A stretch of 64,000 nt of DNA from Vibrio campbellii CAIM 519 = NBRC 15631 = ATCC 25920 (GTDB taxonomy: Bacteria > Pseudomonadota > Gammaproteobacteria > Enterobacterales > Vibrionaceae), in the NCBI RefSeq assembly GCF_002163755.1, contig NZ_CP015863.1:1302001-1366000 (forward strand), read 5' to 3'. The notes beneath the pieces were generated by a model. It was given only the letters and a program-made list of their open reading frames with translations, did not search any database and was not told the origin of the DNA. Positions within the stretch are counted from its first letter, which is position 1. Each line of letters begins with the position of its first letter. The translations under genes were made by a program, and so were the position numbers. Below are positions 8,382-15,981 of the stretch, piece by piece.

Positions 8382-8897
8382 ATGAGAGTGTTTGTTGCAT
8401 CGACATGGTTCCAACTCTGCTGGTTTGCCGCAGTGCTTGGGACCTATCAATGGCAGTGGCTGACTTTCGTGCTCACGTTGCTTACTCTTGTATACTGCTG
8501 GAGAGTAGAGCCTTCTGCTCTTAAGAATATCACCACGATTGTATCCATTGGTTTGGTGCTAGACACTCTCAACAAGCAATTTTCCGTCTTTATATTTCCA
8601 ACCTCTTGGTTGCCGATCTGGCTTGTTTGCTTGTGGGTTTTGTTCTCTTGGTATGCCTACCAACTCAAGTCAATTTTGTACCGTTTCCCAAAAACCTACG
8701 TATCAATAGTAGGCGGTATCGGAGGGACAGCGAGCTACTTTGCTGGCTACAAACTCCAAGCCGTTGAATTTGGATTTAGCGTTGGCGTCACACTTACGAT
8801 CTTGTTCGTCGAATGGTGCGCAATGAAGCTTTTGATACTCAAGGTGTACGGAAATGAAAAGCTTGAAGAGAAATTGGAAACGGAAGCTGACCGGTAG
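8382..8897 (+). CDS. DUF2878 integral membrane protein
   Basis: A 171-residue hydrophobic protein with about five or six predicted membrane segments: roughly residues 5-40 (two), 45-65, 75-100, 108-125 and 130-150. The C-terminal tail is charged (KLEEKLETEADR). Composition and operon position fit the DUF2878 family. Function is unknown. No Shine-Dalgarno sequence is obvious before ATG 8382, six bases after the cfa stop, so translation is probably coupled. It overlaps the next gene by 44 bases in another frame. Confidence 0.75.
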   Translation: MRVFVASTWFQLCWFAAVLGTYQWQWLTFVLTLLTLVYCWRVEPSALKNITTIVSIGLVLDTLNKQFSVFIFPTSWLPIWLVCLWVLFSWYAYQLKSILYRFPKTYVSIVGGIGGTASYFAGYKLQAVEFGFSVGVTLTILFVEWCAMKLLILKVYGNEKLEEKLETEADR

Positions 8898-9447
8898 TGT
8901 AATGGCTGCATCCTTGTTCTGTGCGGTGCCTTTGCAAGCTCAAAATGTGGTGGGTTCAAGTGAGACAATAACCACTAGCAATTGGCAACAGTGGCAAACG
9001 GTCGGCGAAGCTCAACTCACTTGGTTTGTTTTTGATATCTACAAGTCCCGCCTTAAAGCGCCCGATGGACAGTATTTGGTGTCTAATGACGTTTCTCCCC
9101 ACCCTTTTGCTTTAGAGATTAACTATCAGCGTGATATTAGCAAAGAGCAGCTGCTCGATGTGACGGATGAACAGTGGCAGAAACTAGGATTTACACAAGC
9201 TTATCGTCAGCAGTGGATTTCTGAACTGAACACTATGTTCCCTGATATCAAGAAAGGCGATGAGTTGACTTACCTCACTGATGGTACAAATGGTCAGCTT
9301 ATTTATCGCAAAGCCGGGAGTGAACCGTATCAAACCGTCGGATTTGTGAAAGATGAGCGGCTTAATGATGCATTTCTTTCGATTTGGTTATCACCGAAAA
9401 CAGAGTTTCCTAAACTTCGTAAACAACTGATAGGGCAGGTAAGGTAG
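8854..9447 (+). CDS. chalcone isomerase-like periplasmic protein
   Basis: A 197-residue exported protein. The N-terminus has a charged region (KRNWKRK), a hydrophobic core (VMAASLFCAVPL) and an AQA-type cleavage site near residue 30. The remainder resembles the bacterial chalcone-isomerase-like family: WQTVGEAQLTWFVFDIYKSRL, LEINYQRDISKEQL, DGTNGQLIYRKAG and a C-terminal FLSIWLSPKTEFPKLRKQLIG. Related fatty-acid-binding proteins of this fold bind acyl chains, so binding a modified lipid is plausible but inferred. The start is within the DUF2878 gene (44-base overlap), with GGA before the ATG. Confidence 0.75.
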   Translation: MKSLKRNWKRKLTGSVMAASLFCAVPLQAQNVVGSSETITTSNWQQWQTVGEAQLTWFVFDIYKSRLKAPDGQYLVSNDVSPHPFALEINYQRDISKEQLLDVTDEQWQKLGFTQAYRQQWISELNTMFPDIKKGDELTYLTDGTNGQLIYRKAGSEPYQTVGFVKDERLNDAFLSIWLSPKTEFPKLRKQLIGQVR

Positions 9448-9983
9448 TGAAATTATTAAAACGAATGCTCAAAGCACCAGTGATTGCTGCGGTAACACTT
9501 CTTAGCGCATGCTCTGCTGATATTGATAACTATCAAGCGGCATCACCAGCCTTTGACCTGTTTGGCTACTTCGAAGGTGACGTCAAGGCTTGGGGAATGG
9601 TGCAGGACTACACTGAGAAACAAACTCGCCGATTTGAAGTCAACATTGTCGGGACGGTTGAAGGTAATGAACTAACGCTGGTGGAAGACTTTGTCTTTGA
9701 TGATGGCGAGCTCGACCAGCGTATATGGGTCATTACTAAACTCGAAGACGGCACCTATAAAGGCAAAGCGGATGACATTATTGGTATTGCTACCGGTAAA
9801 GAGATGGGTAATGCGCTGCAATGGCAATACGACTTCGAGCTGAAAATGGATGATTCAACCATCACGGTGTCGTTCGATGATTGGTTGTTCCGCCAGGATG
9901 ATATGCACGTGTTTAACCTTACCAAGATTAAGAAGTTTGGGGTTGAGGTAGGGACGATTACTCTTTTCTTCCAGAGGCAATAG
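9447..9983 (+). CDS. DUF3833 family lipoprotein
   Basis: A 178-residue predicted lipoprotein: signal sequence MKLLKRMLKAPVIAAVTLLSAC with the lipobox LSAC and the acylated cysteine near residue 22. The following Ser/Ala at +2 favours outer-membrane sorting. The mature part resembles DUF3833: FDLFGYFEGDVKAWGMVQDYTEKQTRRFEV and KADDIIGIATGKEMGNALQWQY, a lipocalin-like beta-rich pattern. The start is GTG at 9447, overlapping the previous stop by one base. It is the last gene of the operon. A role in carrying or anchoring a lipid product is inference from the fold pattern and context. Confidence 0.8.
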   Translation: MKLLKRMLKAPVIAAVTLLSACSADIDNYQAASPAFDLFGYFEGDVKAWGMVQDYTEKQTRRFEVNIVGTVEGNELTLVEDFVFDDGELDQRIWVITKLEDGTYKGKADDIIGIATGKEMGNALQWQYDFELKMDDSTITVSFDDWLFRQDDMHVFNLTKIKKFGVEVGTITLFFQRQ

Positions 9984-10110
9984 AAATAAAGAAACGAGAT
10001 GCGTGAGCGCTTCGCTTTAGGAGTCGAGATTGAGGCGCGGTAAGTTTAGCGAAAATAAGATGAATTTGGTGTGTGGATAGCAGTTGCATCTAGAATGGCT
10101 ATAACCGAGC

Positions 10111-10152
10111 CTTATCCCTTATCCCTTATCCCTTATCCCTTATCCCTTATCC
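10111..10152. repeat. 7-bp tandem repeat, six copies of CTTATCC
   Basis: Six perfect head-to-tail copies of CTTATCC occupy 42 bases in the non-coding DNA between the DUF3833 gene and purB. The unit length is not a multiple of three and no gene crosses it. Such arrays usually vary in copy number by replication slippage. The rest of the gap (9984-10237) holds only the purB terminator hairpin. Confidence 0.95.
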
Positions 10153-10201
10153 TGAAGCTTAGCGTTCCATAGGGAGAATCCCCTTCCCCCTAAACGAAGA
10201 A

Positions 10202-10227
10202 AGGGTTGACGCTCTCACGTCAACCCT
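10202..10227 (-). terminator. terminator downstream of purB
   Basis: A perfect 10-bp stem AGGGTTGACG/CGTCAACCCT with loop CTCTCA. On the minus strand it is followed by a T-rich TTTCTTCGTTT. It lies about 60 bases beyond the purB stop, with the CGATTCT array in between. Confidence 0.75.
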
Positions 10228-10237
10228 CAAAATTATC

Positions 10238-10286
10238 CGATTCTCGATTCTCGATTCTCGATTCTCGATTCTCGATTCTCGATTCT
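10238..10286. repeat. 7-bp tandem repeat, seven copies of CGATTCT
   Basis: Seven perfect copies of CGATTCT span 49 bases and end one base before the purB stop codon. The array therefore forms the start of the purB 3' UTR. It has the same period as the CTTATCC array 85 bases away but a different unit. Confidence 0.95.
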
Positions 10287-10287
10287 C

Positions 10288-11658
10288 TTACAGCTTATCT
10301 GTCAGCTCGATTGCTTGACCGATGTAGTTTGCTGGCGTCATCTCTTTCAGACGTGCTTTCTCGTGCTCAGGAAGCTCAAGACCGTCGATGAAGTTACGCA
10401 TTGCTTCGCCGTCTACACGCTTACCACGAGTTAGCTCTTTTAGCTTCTCGTATGGCTTCTCGATGCCGTAACGACGCATTACTGTTTGTACTGGCTCAGC
10501 TAGTACTTCCCAGTTCTTATCTAGTTCAGCAAGAAGTGCTTCGCGGTTTACTTCTAGCTTGCTGATGCCTTTAAGCGTAGAAGTGTAAGCGATGATTGCG
10601 TAGCCAACACCAACCCCAAGGTTACGTAGAACCGTTGAGTCAGTTAGGTCACGTTGCCAACGAGAGATAGGCAGTTTCTGTGCTAGGTGACCGAATACAG
10701 CGTTCGCAAGACCTAGGTTACCTTCTGAGTTTTCAAAGTCGATTGGGTTAACTTTGTGAGGCATTGTTGAAGAACCAATCTCACCAGCAATGGTTTTTTG
10801 CTTGAAGTGGCCTAGTGCAATGTAACCCCAAACGTCACGGTCGAAGTCAATCAGGATAGTGTTGAAACGAGCGATAGCGTCGAACAGCTCAGCGATGTAA
10901 TCGTGTGGTTCGATTTGAGTTGTGTAAGGGTTCCAAGTAACGCCTAGAGACTCAGTGATGAACTCTTCAGAGAACTTGTGCCAATCTAGCTCTGGGTAAG
11001 CAGAAAGGTGTGCGTTGTAGTTACCTACTGCACCGTTGATTTTCGCTAGAATCTCAACGTTTTCGATTTGCTTGAATTGACGCTCCATACGGTACGCCAC
11101 GTTTGCCATTTCTTTACCCATAGTAGATGGAGAAGCAGGCTGACCGTGTGTACGAGATAGTAGAGGAATATCGCGGTATTCCACTGCTAGCGCTTTGATA
11201 GCGTCGATTAGGTTACGGATTTCTGGAAGAATCACGTTCTCACGCGCTTCTTTAAGCATTAGAGCGTGTGATGTGTTGTTGATGTCTTCAGAAGTACATG
11301 CAAAGTGGAAGAACTCGTTTACTGCGTGCAGTTCAGGAACGTCTGCTACTTTCTCTTTTAGGAAGTACTCAACCGCTTTAACGTCGTGGTTAGTTGTACG
11401 CTCGATCTCTTTGATACGGCGTGCATCTTCTTCAGAGAAGTTTGCAGCAAGGTCGTCTAGGAATTGGTTTGCTTCTGCGCTAAACGCTGGCACTTCTGCA
11501 ATTTCAGCAGTAGCAGCAAGCTTTTGTAGCCAGCGGATTTCAACGATAGTACGGTACTTTAGTAGACCGTATTCACTGAAAATTTCGCGTAACGCAATTG
11601 TCTTGCTTCCGTAACGGCCGTCTACTGGTGAAACAGCAGTCAATGCTGACAGTTCCAT
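10288..11658 (-). CDS. purB: adenylosuccinate lyase
   Basis: PurB cleaves fumarate from SAICAR and from adenylosuccinate, acting twice in purine synthesis. The 456-residue protein matches the E. coli length. The start chosen is ATG 11658 (MELSALTAVSPVDGRYG) with AGGAG before it; an upstream in-frame extension to 11724 has no matching family sequence. The fumarase/aspartase superfamily signature GSSTMPHKVNP is present, as are SRTHGQPASPSTMGKE and TSEDINN with active-site His/Ser residues. A PurR operator lies 74-90 bases upstream, and hflD upstream has its own terminator, so purB is independently transcribed. Confidence 0.98.
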   Translation of the reverse strand: MELSALTAVSPVDGRYGSKTIALREIFSEYGLLKYRTIVEIRWLQKLAATAEIAEVPAFSAEANQFLDDLAANFSEEDARRIKEIERTTNHDVKAVEYFLKEKVADVPELHAVNEFFHFACTSEDINNTSHALMLKEARENVILPEIRNLIDAIKALAVEYRDIPLLSRTHGQPASPSTMGKEMANVAYRMERQFKQIENVEILAKINGAVGNYNAHLSAYPELDWHKFSEEFITESLGVTWNPYTTQIEPHDYIAELFDAIARFNTILIDFDRDVWGYIALGHFKQKTIAGEIGSSTMPHKVNPIDFENSEGNLGLANAVFGHLAQKLPISRWQRDLTDSTVLRNLGVGVGYAIIAYTSTLKGISKLEVNREALLAELDKNWEVLAEPVQTVMRRYGIEKPYEKLKELTRGKRVDGEAMRNFIDGLELPEHEKARLKEMTPANYIGQAIELTDKL

Positions 11659-11731
11659 GATGTTCTCCTGAATTGGGTTTCTAAATTTCGTGAGCTTTAT
11701 ACCAATAACTGTGGCAATTGTCACGAATATT

Positions 11732-11747
11732 GCGCAAACGTTTGCGC
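11732..11747 (-). promoter_or_regulatory. PurR operator upstream of purB
   Basis: A perfect 16-base palindrome GCGCAAACGTTTGCGC matches the PurR box consensus (ACGCAAACGTTTGCGT). Its position between the hflD terminator and the purB start indicates repression of purB by purine-bound PurR. Confidence 0.88.
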
Positions 11748-11763
11748 GAGATTTGTTTTGGTC

Positions 11764-11794
11764 GAAAAAAATGAGCTCGCGATAAACGCGAGCT
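11764..11794 (-). terminator. terminator after hflD
   Basis: A stem AGCTCGCG/CGCGAGCT with loop ATAAA, followed on the minus strand by ATTTTTTT. It separates the mnmA-hflD unit from purB. Confidence 0.88.
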
Positions 11795-11811
11795 GCTTAC
11801 TAGATACCTTA

Positions 11812-12429
11812 TTACATTCGAGCAAGAAGGATTTGCGCTTGCTCTACCATCTTTTTGCGTCCGAAGATCAGGTGGCGACGTTTACCGCCAACTTGACGCC
11901 AGAGTACTGCGCTACGAATACCCGATAATAACAGCGCACGAACTTTGTGCTGGTTAGAGGTTTGTTGCAGTACCGATGGAGTACCAGTTACTTGAATACG
12001 AGGACCAATAGGGCTGACTACATCCAAGTAAATGCTTGCTAGGTTGCTGATCATTTGATCATCTAGCAATTCAAAATGTTCCGTTTGACGCTGAGCCATT
12101 TGGATGCGATCACCAAGTTGTGACATTGCATCGTTACGACCCGATAGCTTGCGCTCTAATGCCATTAGGCTGATGATGTAGCGAGTGACTTCACTTCCCG
12201 ATGGGGTGCTATCAATCCCTTTCACCAAGCATTCAAGACCCAGCTTAAGGTCGGCTTCGCGGCCGAAAACACCAATGGTGTTCGCTGGGCTAGTATTCAA
12301 AATGGCGTTAATTGACGTTTCAAAGGCATCTTGATCACAATGTCCGTCTCTCGCTACCTGTTGAACTAGAGCAACAGCTTGGCAGATACCTGCAAAAGCG
12401 ATAGTACGGTCATAAAGTGTATTCGCCAC
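11812..12429 (-). CDS. hflD: high frequency lysogenization protein HflD
   Basis: HflD is a peripheral membrane protein; in E. coli it modulates lambda CII and is conserved next to mnmA and purB. The protein has 205 residues with the GTG start at 12429 (reading MANTLYDRTIAFAGICQA once initiated), preceded by AGGAG eight bases away. A longer frame to 12483 overlaps mnmA and lacks family similarity. The sequence is almost entirely helical, with no catalytic motif. It begins ten bases after the mnmA stop, so the two are co-transcribed. Its function outside lambda biology is unclear. Confidence 0.93.
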   Translation of the reverse strand: MANTLYDRTIAFAGICQAVALVQQVARDGHCDQDAFETSINAILNTSPANTIGVFGREADLKLGLECLVKGIDSTPSGSEVTRYIISLMALERKLSGRNDAMSQLGDRIQMAQRQTEHFELLDDQMISNLASIYLDVVSPIGPRIQVTGTPSVLQQTSNQHKVRALLLSGIRSAVLWRQVGGKRRHLIFGRKKMVEQAQILLARM

Positions 12430-12439
12430 GTAACGACTC

Positions 12440-13564
12440 CTAAGCTTGAGAATATTTAATGCGTTGCTCGATGATGCCGCCACCTAGGCACACGTCATCT
12501 TTGTAGAACACAGCTGATTGACCTGGTGTTACAGCAATTTGTGGCTCGTCAAAGATCACTTTAATGTTTTCATCATCGATAGGGATGATTGTACAAGGAA
12601 TATCTTCCTGACGGTAACGAGTTTTCACTGTGCACTTCATAACATCGCGAATTGGCTCACGATCTACCCAGTGAAGTTGTGATGCAAGTAGACCTTCTGA
12701 TTTCAGCATTGGGTGGTCTTTACCTTGAACGGCAATCAAAACGTTACGTTCTAGGTCTTTTTCACCAACGAACCATGGGTCTTCGTTGCCACCGCCACCT
12801 TTGCGTCCGCCGATGTGCAGACCTTTACGCTGACCTAATGTGTGATACATCAAGCCTTGGTGTTGACCAATCACTTCACCTTCAGGCGTTTCGATGTTGC
12901 CTGGTTGAGCTGGCAGGTAACGACCTAGGAATTCCGTAAACTTACGCTCACCGATCAAACAAATACCCGTTGAGTCTTTCTTCTTCGCGGTGATCAGATC
13001 TTGCTCTTCTGCGATACGGCGTACTTCTGGCTTCTCTAAATCACCAACAGGGAATAGGCTACGTGCAATCTGCTCGTTGCTTAATGTATATAGAAAGTAG
13101 CTCTGGTCTTTGTTGCTGTCTAGACCGCGTAGCATCTCTGGTTTTTCACCGTTCTCTGGGAAAGAGCGACGCACGTAGTGACCCATTGCAATGTAATCAG
13201 CGTCAAGCACTTCATCAGCGAATTCTAGGAATGCTTTGAACTTGATTTCTTTGTTACAAAGAATGTCTGGGTTTGGTGTACGGCCTGCTTTGTATTCAGC
13301 AAGGAAGTACTCAAATACGTTATCCCAGTATTCAGCAGCAAAGTTGATGGTGTGTAGGTGAATGCCTAGCTTGTCACATACTGCCTGAGCATCAGCAAGA
13401 TCTTCTGCTGCTGTACAATATTCTTCGTTGTCATCTTCTTCCCAGTTCTTCATGAACAGGCCTTCTACTTGGTAGCCTTGTTGCTTTAGAAGATACGCAG
13501 AAACAGATGAATCAACGCCGCCGGACATACCGACGATGACTTTCTTTTGGCTGTTATCAGACAT
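12440..13564 (-). CDS. mnmA: tRNA-specific 2-thiouridylase MnmA
   Basis: MnmA places sulfur on U34 of the Lys, Glu and Gln tRNAs, receiving persulfide from the Tus relay. The 374-residue protein begins with the PP-loop VGMSGGVDSSVSAYLL for ATP-dependent adenylation. The two catalytic cysteines are visible in NPDILCNKEIKF (about residue 103) and DSTGICLIGERKF (about residue 200). It is the first gene of the mnmA-hflD unit on the minus strand. All core residues appear intact. Confidence 0.98.
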   Translation of the reverse strand: MSDNSQKKVIVGMSGGVDSSVSAYLLKQQGYQVEGLFMKNWEEDDNEEYCTAAEDLADAQAVCDKLGIHLHTINFAAEYWDNVFEYFLAEYKAGRTPNPDILCNKEIKFKAFLEFADEVLDADYIAMGHYVRRSFPENGEKPEMLRGLDSNKDQSYFLYTLSNEQIARSLFPVGDLEKPEVRRIAEEQDLITAKKKDSTGICLIGERKFTEFLGRYLPAQPGNIETPEGEVIGQHQGLMYHTLGQRKGLHIGGRKGGGGNEDPWFVGEKDLERNVLIAVQGKDHPMLKSEGLLASQLHWVDREPIRDVMKCTVKTRYRQEDIPCTIIPIDDENIKVIFDEPQIAVTPGQSAVFYKDDVCLGGGIIEQRIKYSQA

Positions 13565-13754
13565 TACTAAACACCACTAAAATTAACGGGACGCAGATTC
13601 TACCAGAATCCACTGACCGGGGACAGATCCGAGATCGAAATCACACTTCGATTTTGATGTAAATTTCACCGAAAACAAACCGTGTGTGAGAATTCGATAA
13701 GTATAGAAGGGTTATATATGGCATAGTTGGCAAAAATCCAAGAGGAAATATCAA

Positions 13755-14024
13755 ATGACCGAAGAAAACCAATTTATGCAAGAAGCTGAGTTGATTGAAA
13801 TTGTTGAAAACCAGCTCGAAGATGGCAACCCAATAAAAGTAAAAGAAACCTTAATGCGACTAATGATGACAGGTACGCCACGTGAAGATGCCGTTGCAAT
13901 GATGGCTTGTGCAATGTCGATTGAGATTTTTGACGTAATGAAAAATGGTGGTGAGTTCAATCTAAAACGCTATACCGAACACCTCGAACAGCTGCCAGAT
14001 TTAGGTTTCATGGAAGGCGAATAG
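13755..14024 (+). CDS. conserved hypothetical protein (89 aa)
   Basis: I do not recognise this protein as a named family. It is an 89-residue acidic cytoplasmic protein with no signal peptide and with helix-rich composition (MQEAELIEIVENQLEDG, VKETLMRLMMTG). A Met/Cys-rich centre reads AVAMMACAMSIEIFDVM. An AGAGGA RBS precedes the ATG, and codon use looks like that of its neighbours, so it is likely a real gene. It is transcribed towards gsk but ends before the gsk PurR box, so it is probably separate from gsk. Confidence 0.8.
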   Translation: MTEENQFMQEAELIEIVENQLEDGNPIKVKETLMRLMMTGTPREDAVAMMACAMSIEIFDVMKNGGEFNLKRYTEHLEQLPDLGFMEGE

Positions 14025-14049
14025 AGCGTTAGAAAATAAAAAGCAGGGT

Positions 14050-14061
14050 GCAAACGTTTGC
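14050..14061 (+). promoter_or_regulatory. PurR operator upstream of gsk
   Basis: The palindrome GCAAACGTTTGC is the core of a PurR box, 80 bases before the gsk ATG. It overlaps a probable promoter, with TATACT at 14063 immediately after. E. coli gsk is also described as a PurR target, which supports the assignment. Confidence 0.82.
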
Positions 14062-14140
14062 TATACTCGCTTTTATTGCTGCTTTATTGTCAGCGGTATA
14101 GAATCCGCTCTCCTTTTAATCCCTTACTCAGACTAACAAT

Positions 14141-15445
14141 ATGAAATTTCCTGGACAACGCAAATCCAAGCACTATTTTCCTGTTCATGCTCGCGACCCA
14201 TTAGTGAGCCAAGCACAAGAAAGCAAGAAGATGACGCGCACTCATATCATCGGCATTGATCAAACGCTGGTTGATATTGAAGCGAAAGTGACAACGGAAG
14301 TGATTGAAAAGTACGGTTTGAGTAAAGGACACTCATTGGTAATCGATGATGCGACAGCTGAAGCACTTTACCAACAATTAAAAGAAGACTGCCTAATTAC
14401 TAACGAGTATGCAGGTGGTACGATCGGTAATACGCTACATAACTACTCAGTATTGGCGGATGACCGTTCGACGCTTTTAGGTGTAATGAGCCAAGATATC
14501 AAAATCGGCAGCTACGGTTACCGTTACCTATGTAACACATCTAGCCGTATGGACCTGAACTACCTACAAGGCGTTGATGGTGCAATTGGTCGTTGTTTCG
14601 CTCTTATTACTGAAGATGGTGAACGTACTTTCGCAATCAGCGAAGGCCAAATGAACCAACTTCACCCAGACAATATCCCTGAGAAAATCTTCAAGAGTGC
14701 ATCTGCTCTGGTTCTTACTGCGTACCTAGTTCGTTGTAAAGAAGGCGATCCAATGCCTGAAGCAACTATGCGCGCGATTGAATACGCGAAGAAACACGAT
14801 GTACCAGTGGTATTAACACTAGGTACTAAATTCGTTATTCAAGATGATCCAACATTCTGGCAAGAGTTTATTCGCGACAACGTATCTGTTGTAGCAATGA
14901 ACGAAGATGAAGCAGAAGCGTTAACGGGTGAATCTGACCCATTAGCTGCCTCAGATAAAACGCTTGAATGGGCTGACCTAGTGCTTTGTACAGCAGGCCC
15001 TGTTGGTCTATTTATGGCAGGTTACACTGAAGACAGCGCTAAGCGTGAAACGTCATTACCTTTGCTTCCTGGCTCTATTGCGGAATTCAACCGTTACGAA
15101 TTTAGCCGACCAGCGAAGAAAGACTCATGTGAAAACGCAATTAAAATATATTCACACATCTCGCCTTACATGGGTGGCCCTGAAAAGATTAAGAACACCA
15201 ATGGTGCTGGTGATGCAGCATTGTCTGCGGTTCTTCACGATATGGCTGCAAATAAATACCACAAAGAAAATGTGCCTAACTCAAGCAAGCACAATAATGA
15301 GTATTTAACTTACTCTTCATTCTCTCAAGTTTGTAAATATGCAAACCGTGCGAGTTATGAGGTGCTAGTACAGCATTCTCCACGTTTATCTCGTGGCCTT
15401 CCTGAGCGTGAAGATAGCTTGGAAGAAGCATACTGGGAACGTTAA
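14141..15445 (+). CDS. gsk: inosine-guanosine kinase
   Basis: Gsk phosphorylates inosine and guanosine for purine salvage. It is a ribokinase (PfkB) family enzyme of 434 residues, the same length as in E. coli. The start MKFPGQRKSKHYFPVHARDP is the conserved N-terminus. Other signatures are GGTIGNTLHNYSVL for nucleoside binding, and NTNGAGDAALSA near the C-terminus with the catalytic Asp and the anion hole. The PurR box upstream ties salvage to de novo purine control. A 14-bp stem terminator follows. Confidence 0.97.
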   Translation: MKFPGQRKSKHYFPVHARDPLVSQAQESKKMTRTHIIGIDQTLVDIEAKVTTEVIEKYGLSKGHSLVIDDATAEALYQQLKEDCLITNEYAGGTIGNTLHNYSVLADDRSTLLGVMSQDIKIGSYGYRYLCNTSSRMDLNYLQGVDGAIGRCFALITEDGERTFAISEGQMNQLHPDNIPEKIFKSASALVLTAYLVRCKEGDPMPEATMRAIEYAKKHDVPVVLTLGTKFVIQDDPTFWQEFIRDNVSVVAMNEDEAEALTGESDPLAASDKTLEWADLVLCTAGPVGLFMAGYTEDSAKRETSLPLLPGSIAEFNRYEFSRPAKKDSCENAIKIYSHISPYMGGPEKIKNTNGAGDAALSAVLHDMAANKYHKENVPNSSKHNNEYLTYSSFSQVCKYANRASYEVLVQHSPRLSRGLPEREDSLEEAYWER

Positions 15446-15480
15446 TTTATTATGTTGAATTAGCCAACCTATTACATACG

Positions 15481-15511
15481 AAAAATGGCGCATTTTGAAT
15501 GCGCCATTTTT
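15481..15511 (+). terminator. terminator after gsk
   Basis: A 14-bp perfect stem AAAAATGGCGCATT/AATGCGCCATTTTT with a three-base loop. It is symmetrical enough to act on both strands. Confidence 0.9.
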
Positions 15512-15528
15512 GTAACTATTTATAAATA

Positions 15529-15556
15529 AAAAGGCTCCACTAGGGAACCTTTTTAA
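15529..15556 (-). terminator. terminator after hns
   Basis: An imperfect hairpin (AAAAAGG..TCC paired with GGA..CCTTTTT, one mismatch) lies just beyond the hns stop. It is followed on the minus strand by a U-rich tract. Confidence 0.65.
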
Positions 15557-15573
15557 ATTTCATAAATCTATTA

Positions 15574-15981
15574 TTAGATTAGAAAATCGTCTAGAGATTT
15601 GCCTGCATCAAGTTGCTCTTGGATTGCAGAAGGTGTACGACCTTGGCCAGTCCAAGTTTTTTCTTCGCCGTTAGTATCAGTATATTTGTACTTAGCAGGG
15701 CGAGGAGCACGCTTAGATTTTGCTTTAGTTTTTGTTTCACCAGCAAGTGCACTAATTAGCGCTTCAACGTCGATACCGTCTTGAGCGATTTTCTCTGCGA
15801 TAGCTGCTAGTTTCGCTTCTTGCTCAGCTTGTGCTGCGCGGTCTGCTTCTTCTGCTTCTTTACGCTCTTCAACAACGATAGTTAGTTTATCTAGAGCTTC
15901 TTCCAATTGCTCTAGAGTTAGCTCACGAGAAAATGCACGGAGGCTACGGATATTTAGAAGTGTTTTAGTCAGCTCAGACAT
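15574..15981 (-). CDS. hns: H-NS family nucleoid protein
   Basis: H-NS is an abundant nucleoid protein that silences AT-rich DNA. The 135-residue protein has an N-terminal helical oligomerisation region (residues 1-60, SELTKTLLNIRSLRAFSREL...EEALDKLTIVVEER), a charged linker, and the C-terminal DNA-binding domain. That domain includes KYKYTDTNGEEKTWTGQGRTPSAIQ with the AT-hook-like QGR loop. A second linker of basic residues (KTKAKSKRAPRPAK) precedes the domain. This is the VicH/H-NS orthologue type of Vibrio. The long AT-rich upstream region would suit autoregulation, which is inferred. Confidence 0.96.
   Translation of the reverse strand: MSELTKTLLNIRSLRAFSRELTLEQLEEALDKLTIVVEERKEAEEADRAAQAEQEAKLAAIAEKIAQDGIDVEALISALAGETKTKAKSKRAPRPAKYKYTDTNGEEKTWTGQGRTPSAIQEQLDAGKSLDDFLI

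Noticed and set aside
10206..10391. 61-codon frame over the CGATTCT repeats
   Set aside because: Its LDSRFSI repeats are only the translation of the 7-bp array, and it runs into purB on the opposite strand.
11659..11724. 22-residue extension of PurB
   Set aside because: The conserved start is ATG 11658 with AGGAG before it; the extension approaches the PurR box region.
12430..12483. 18-residue extension of HflD overlapping mnmA
   Set aside because: GTG 12429 has a proper ribosome binding site and matches the family N-terminus.
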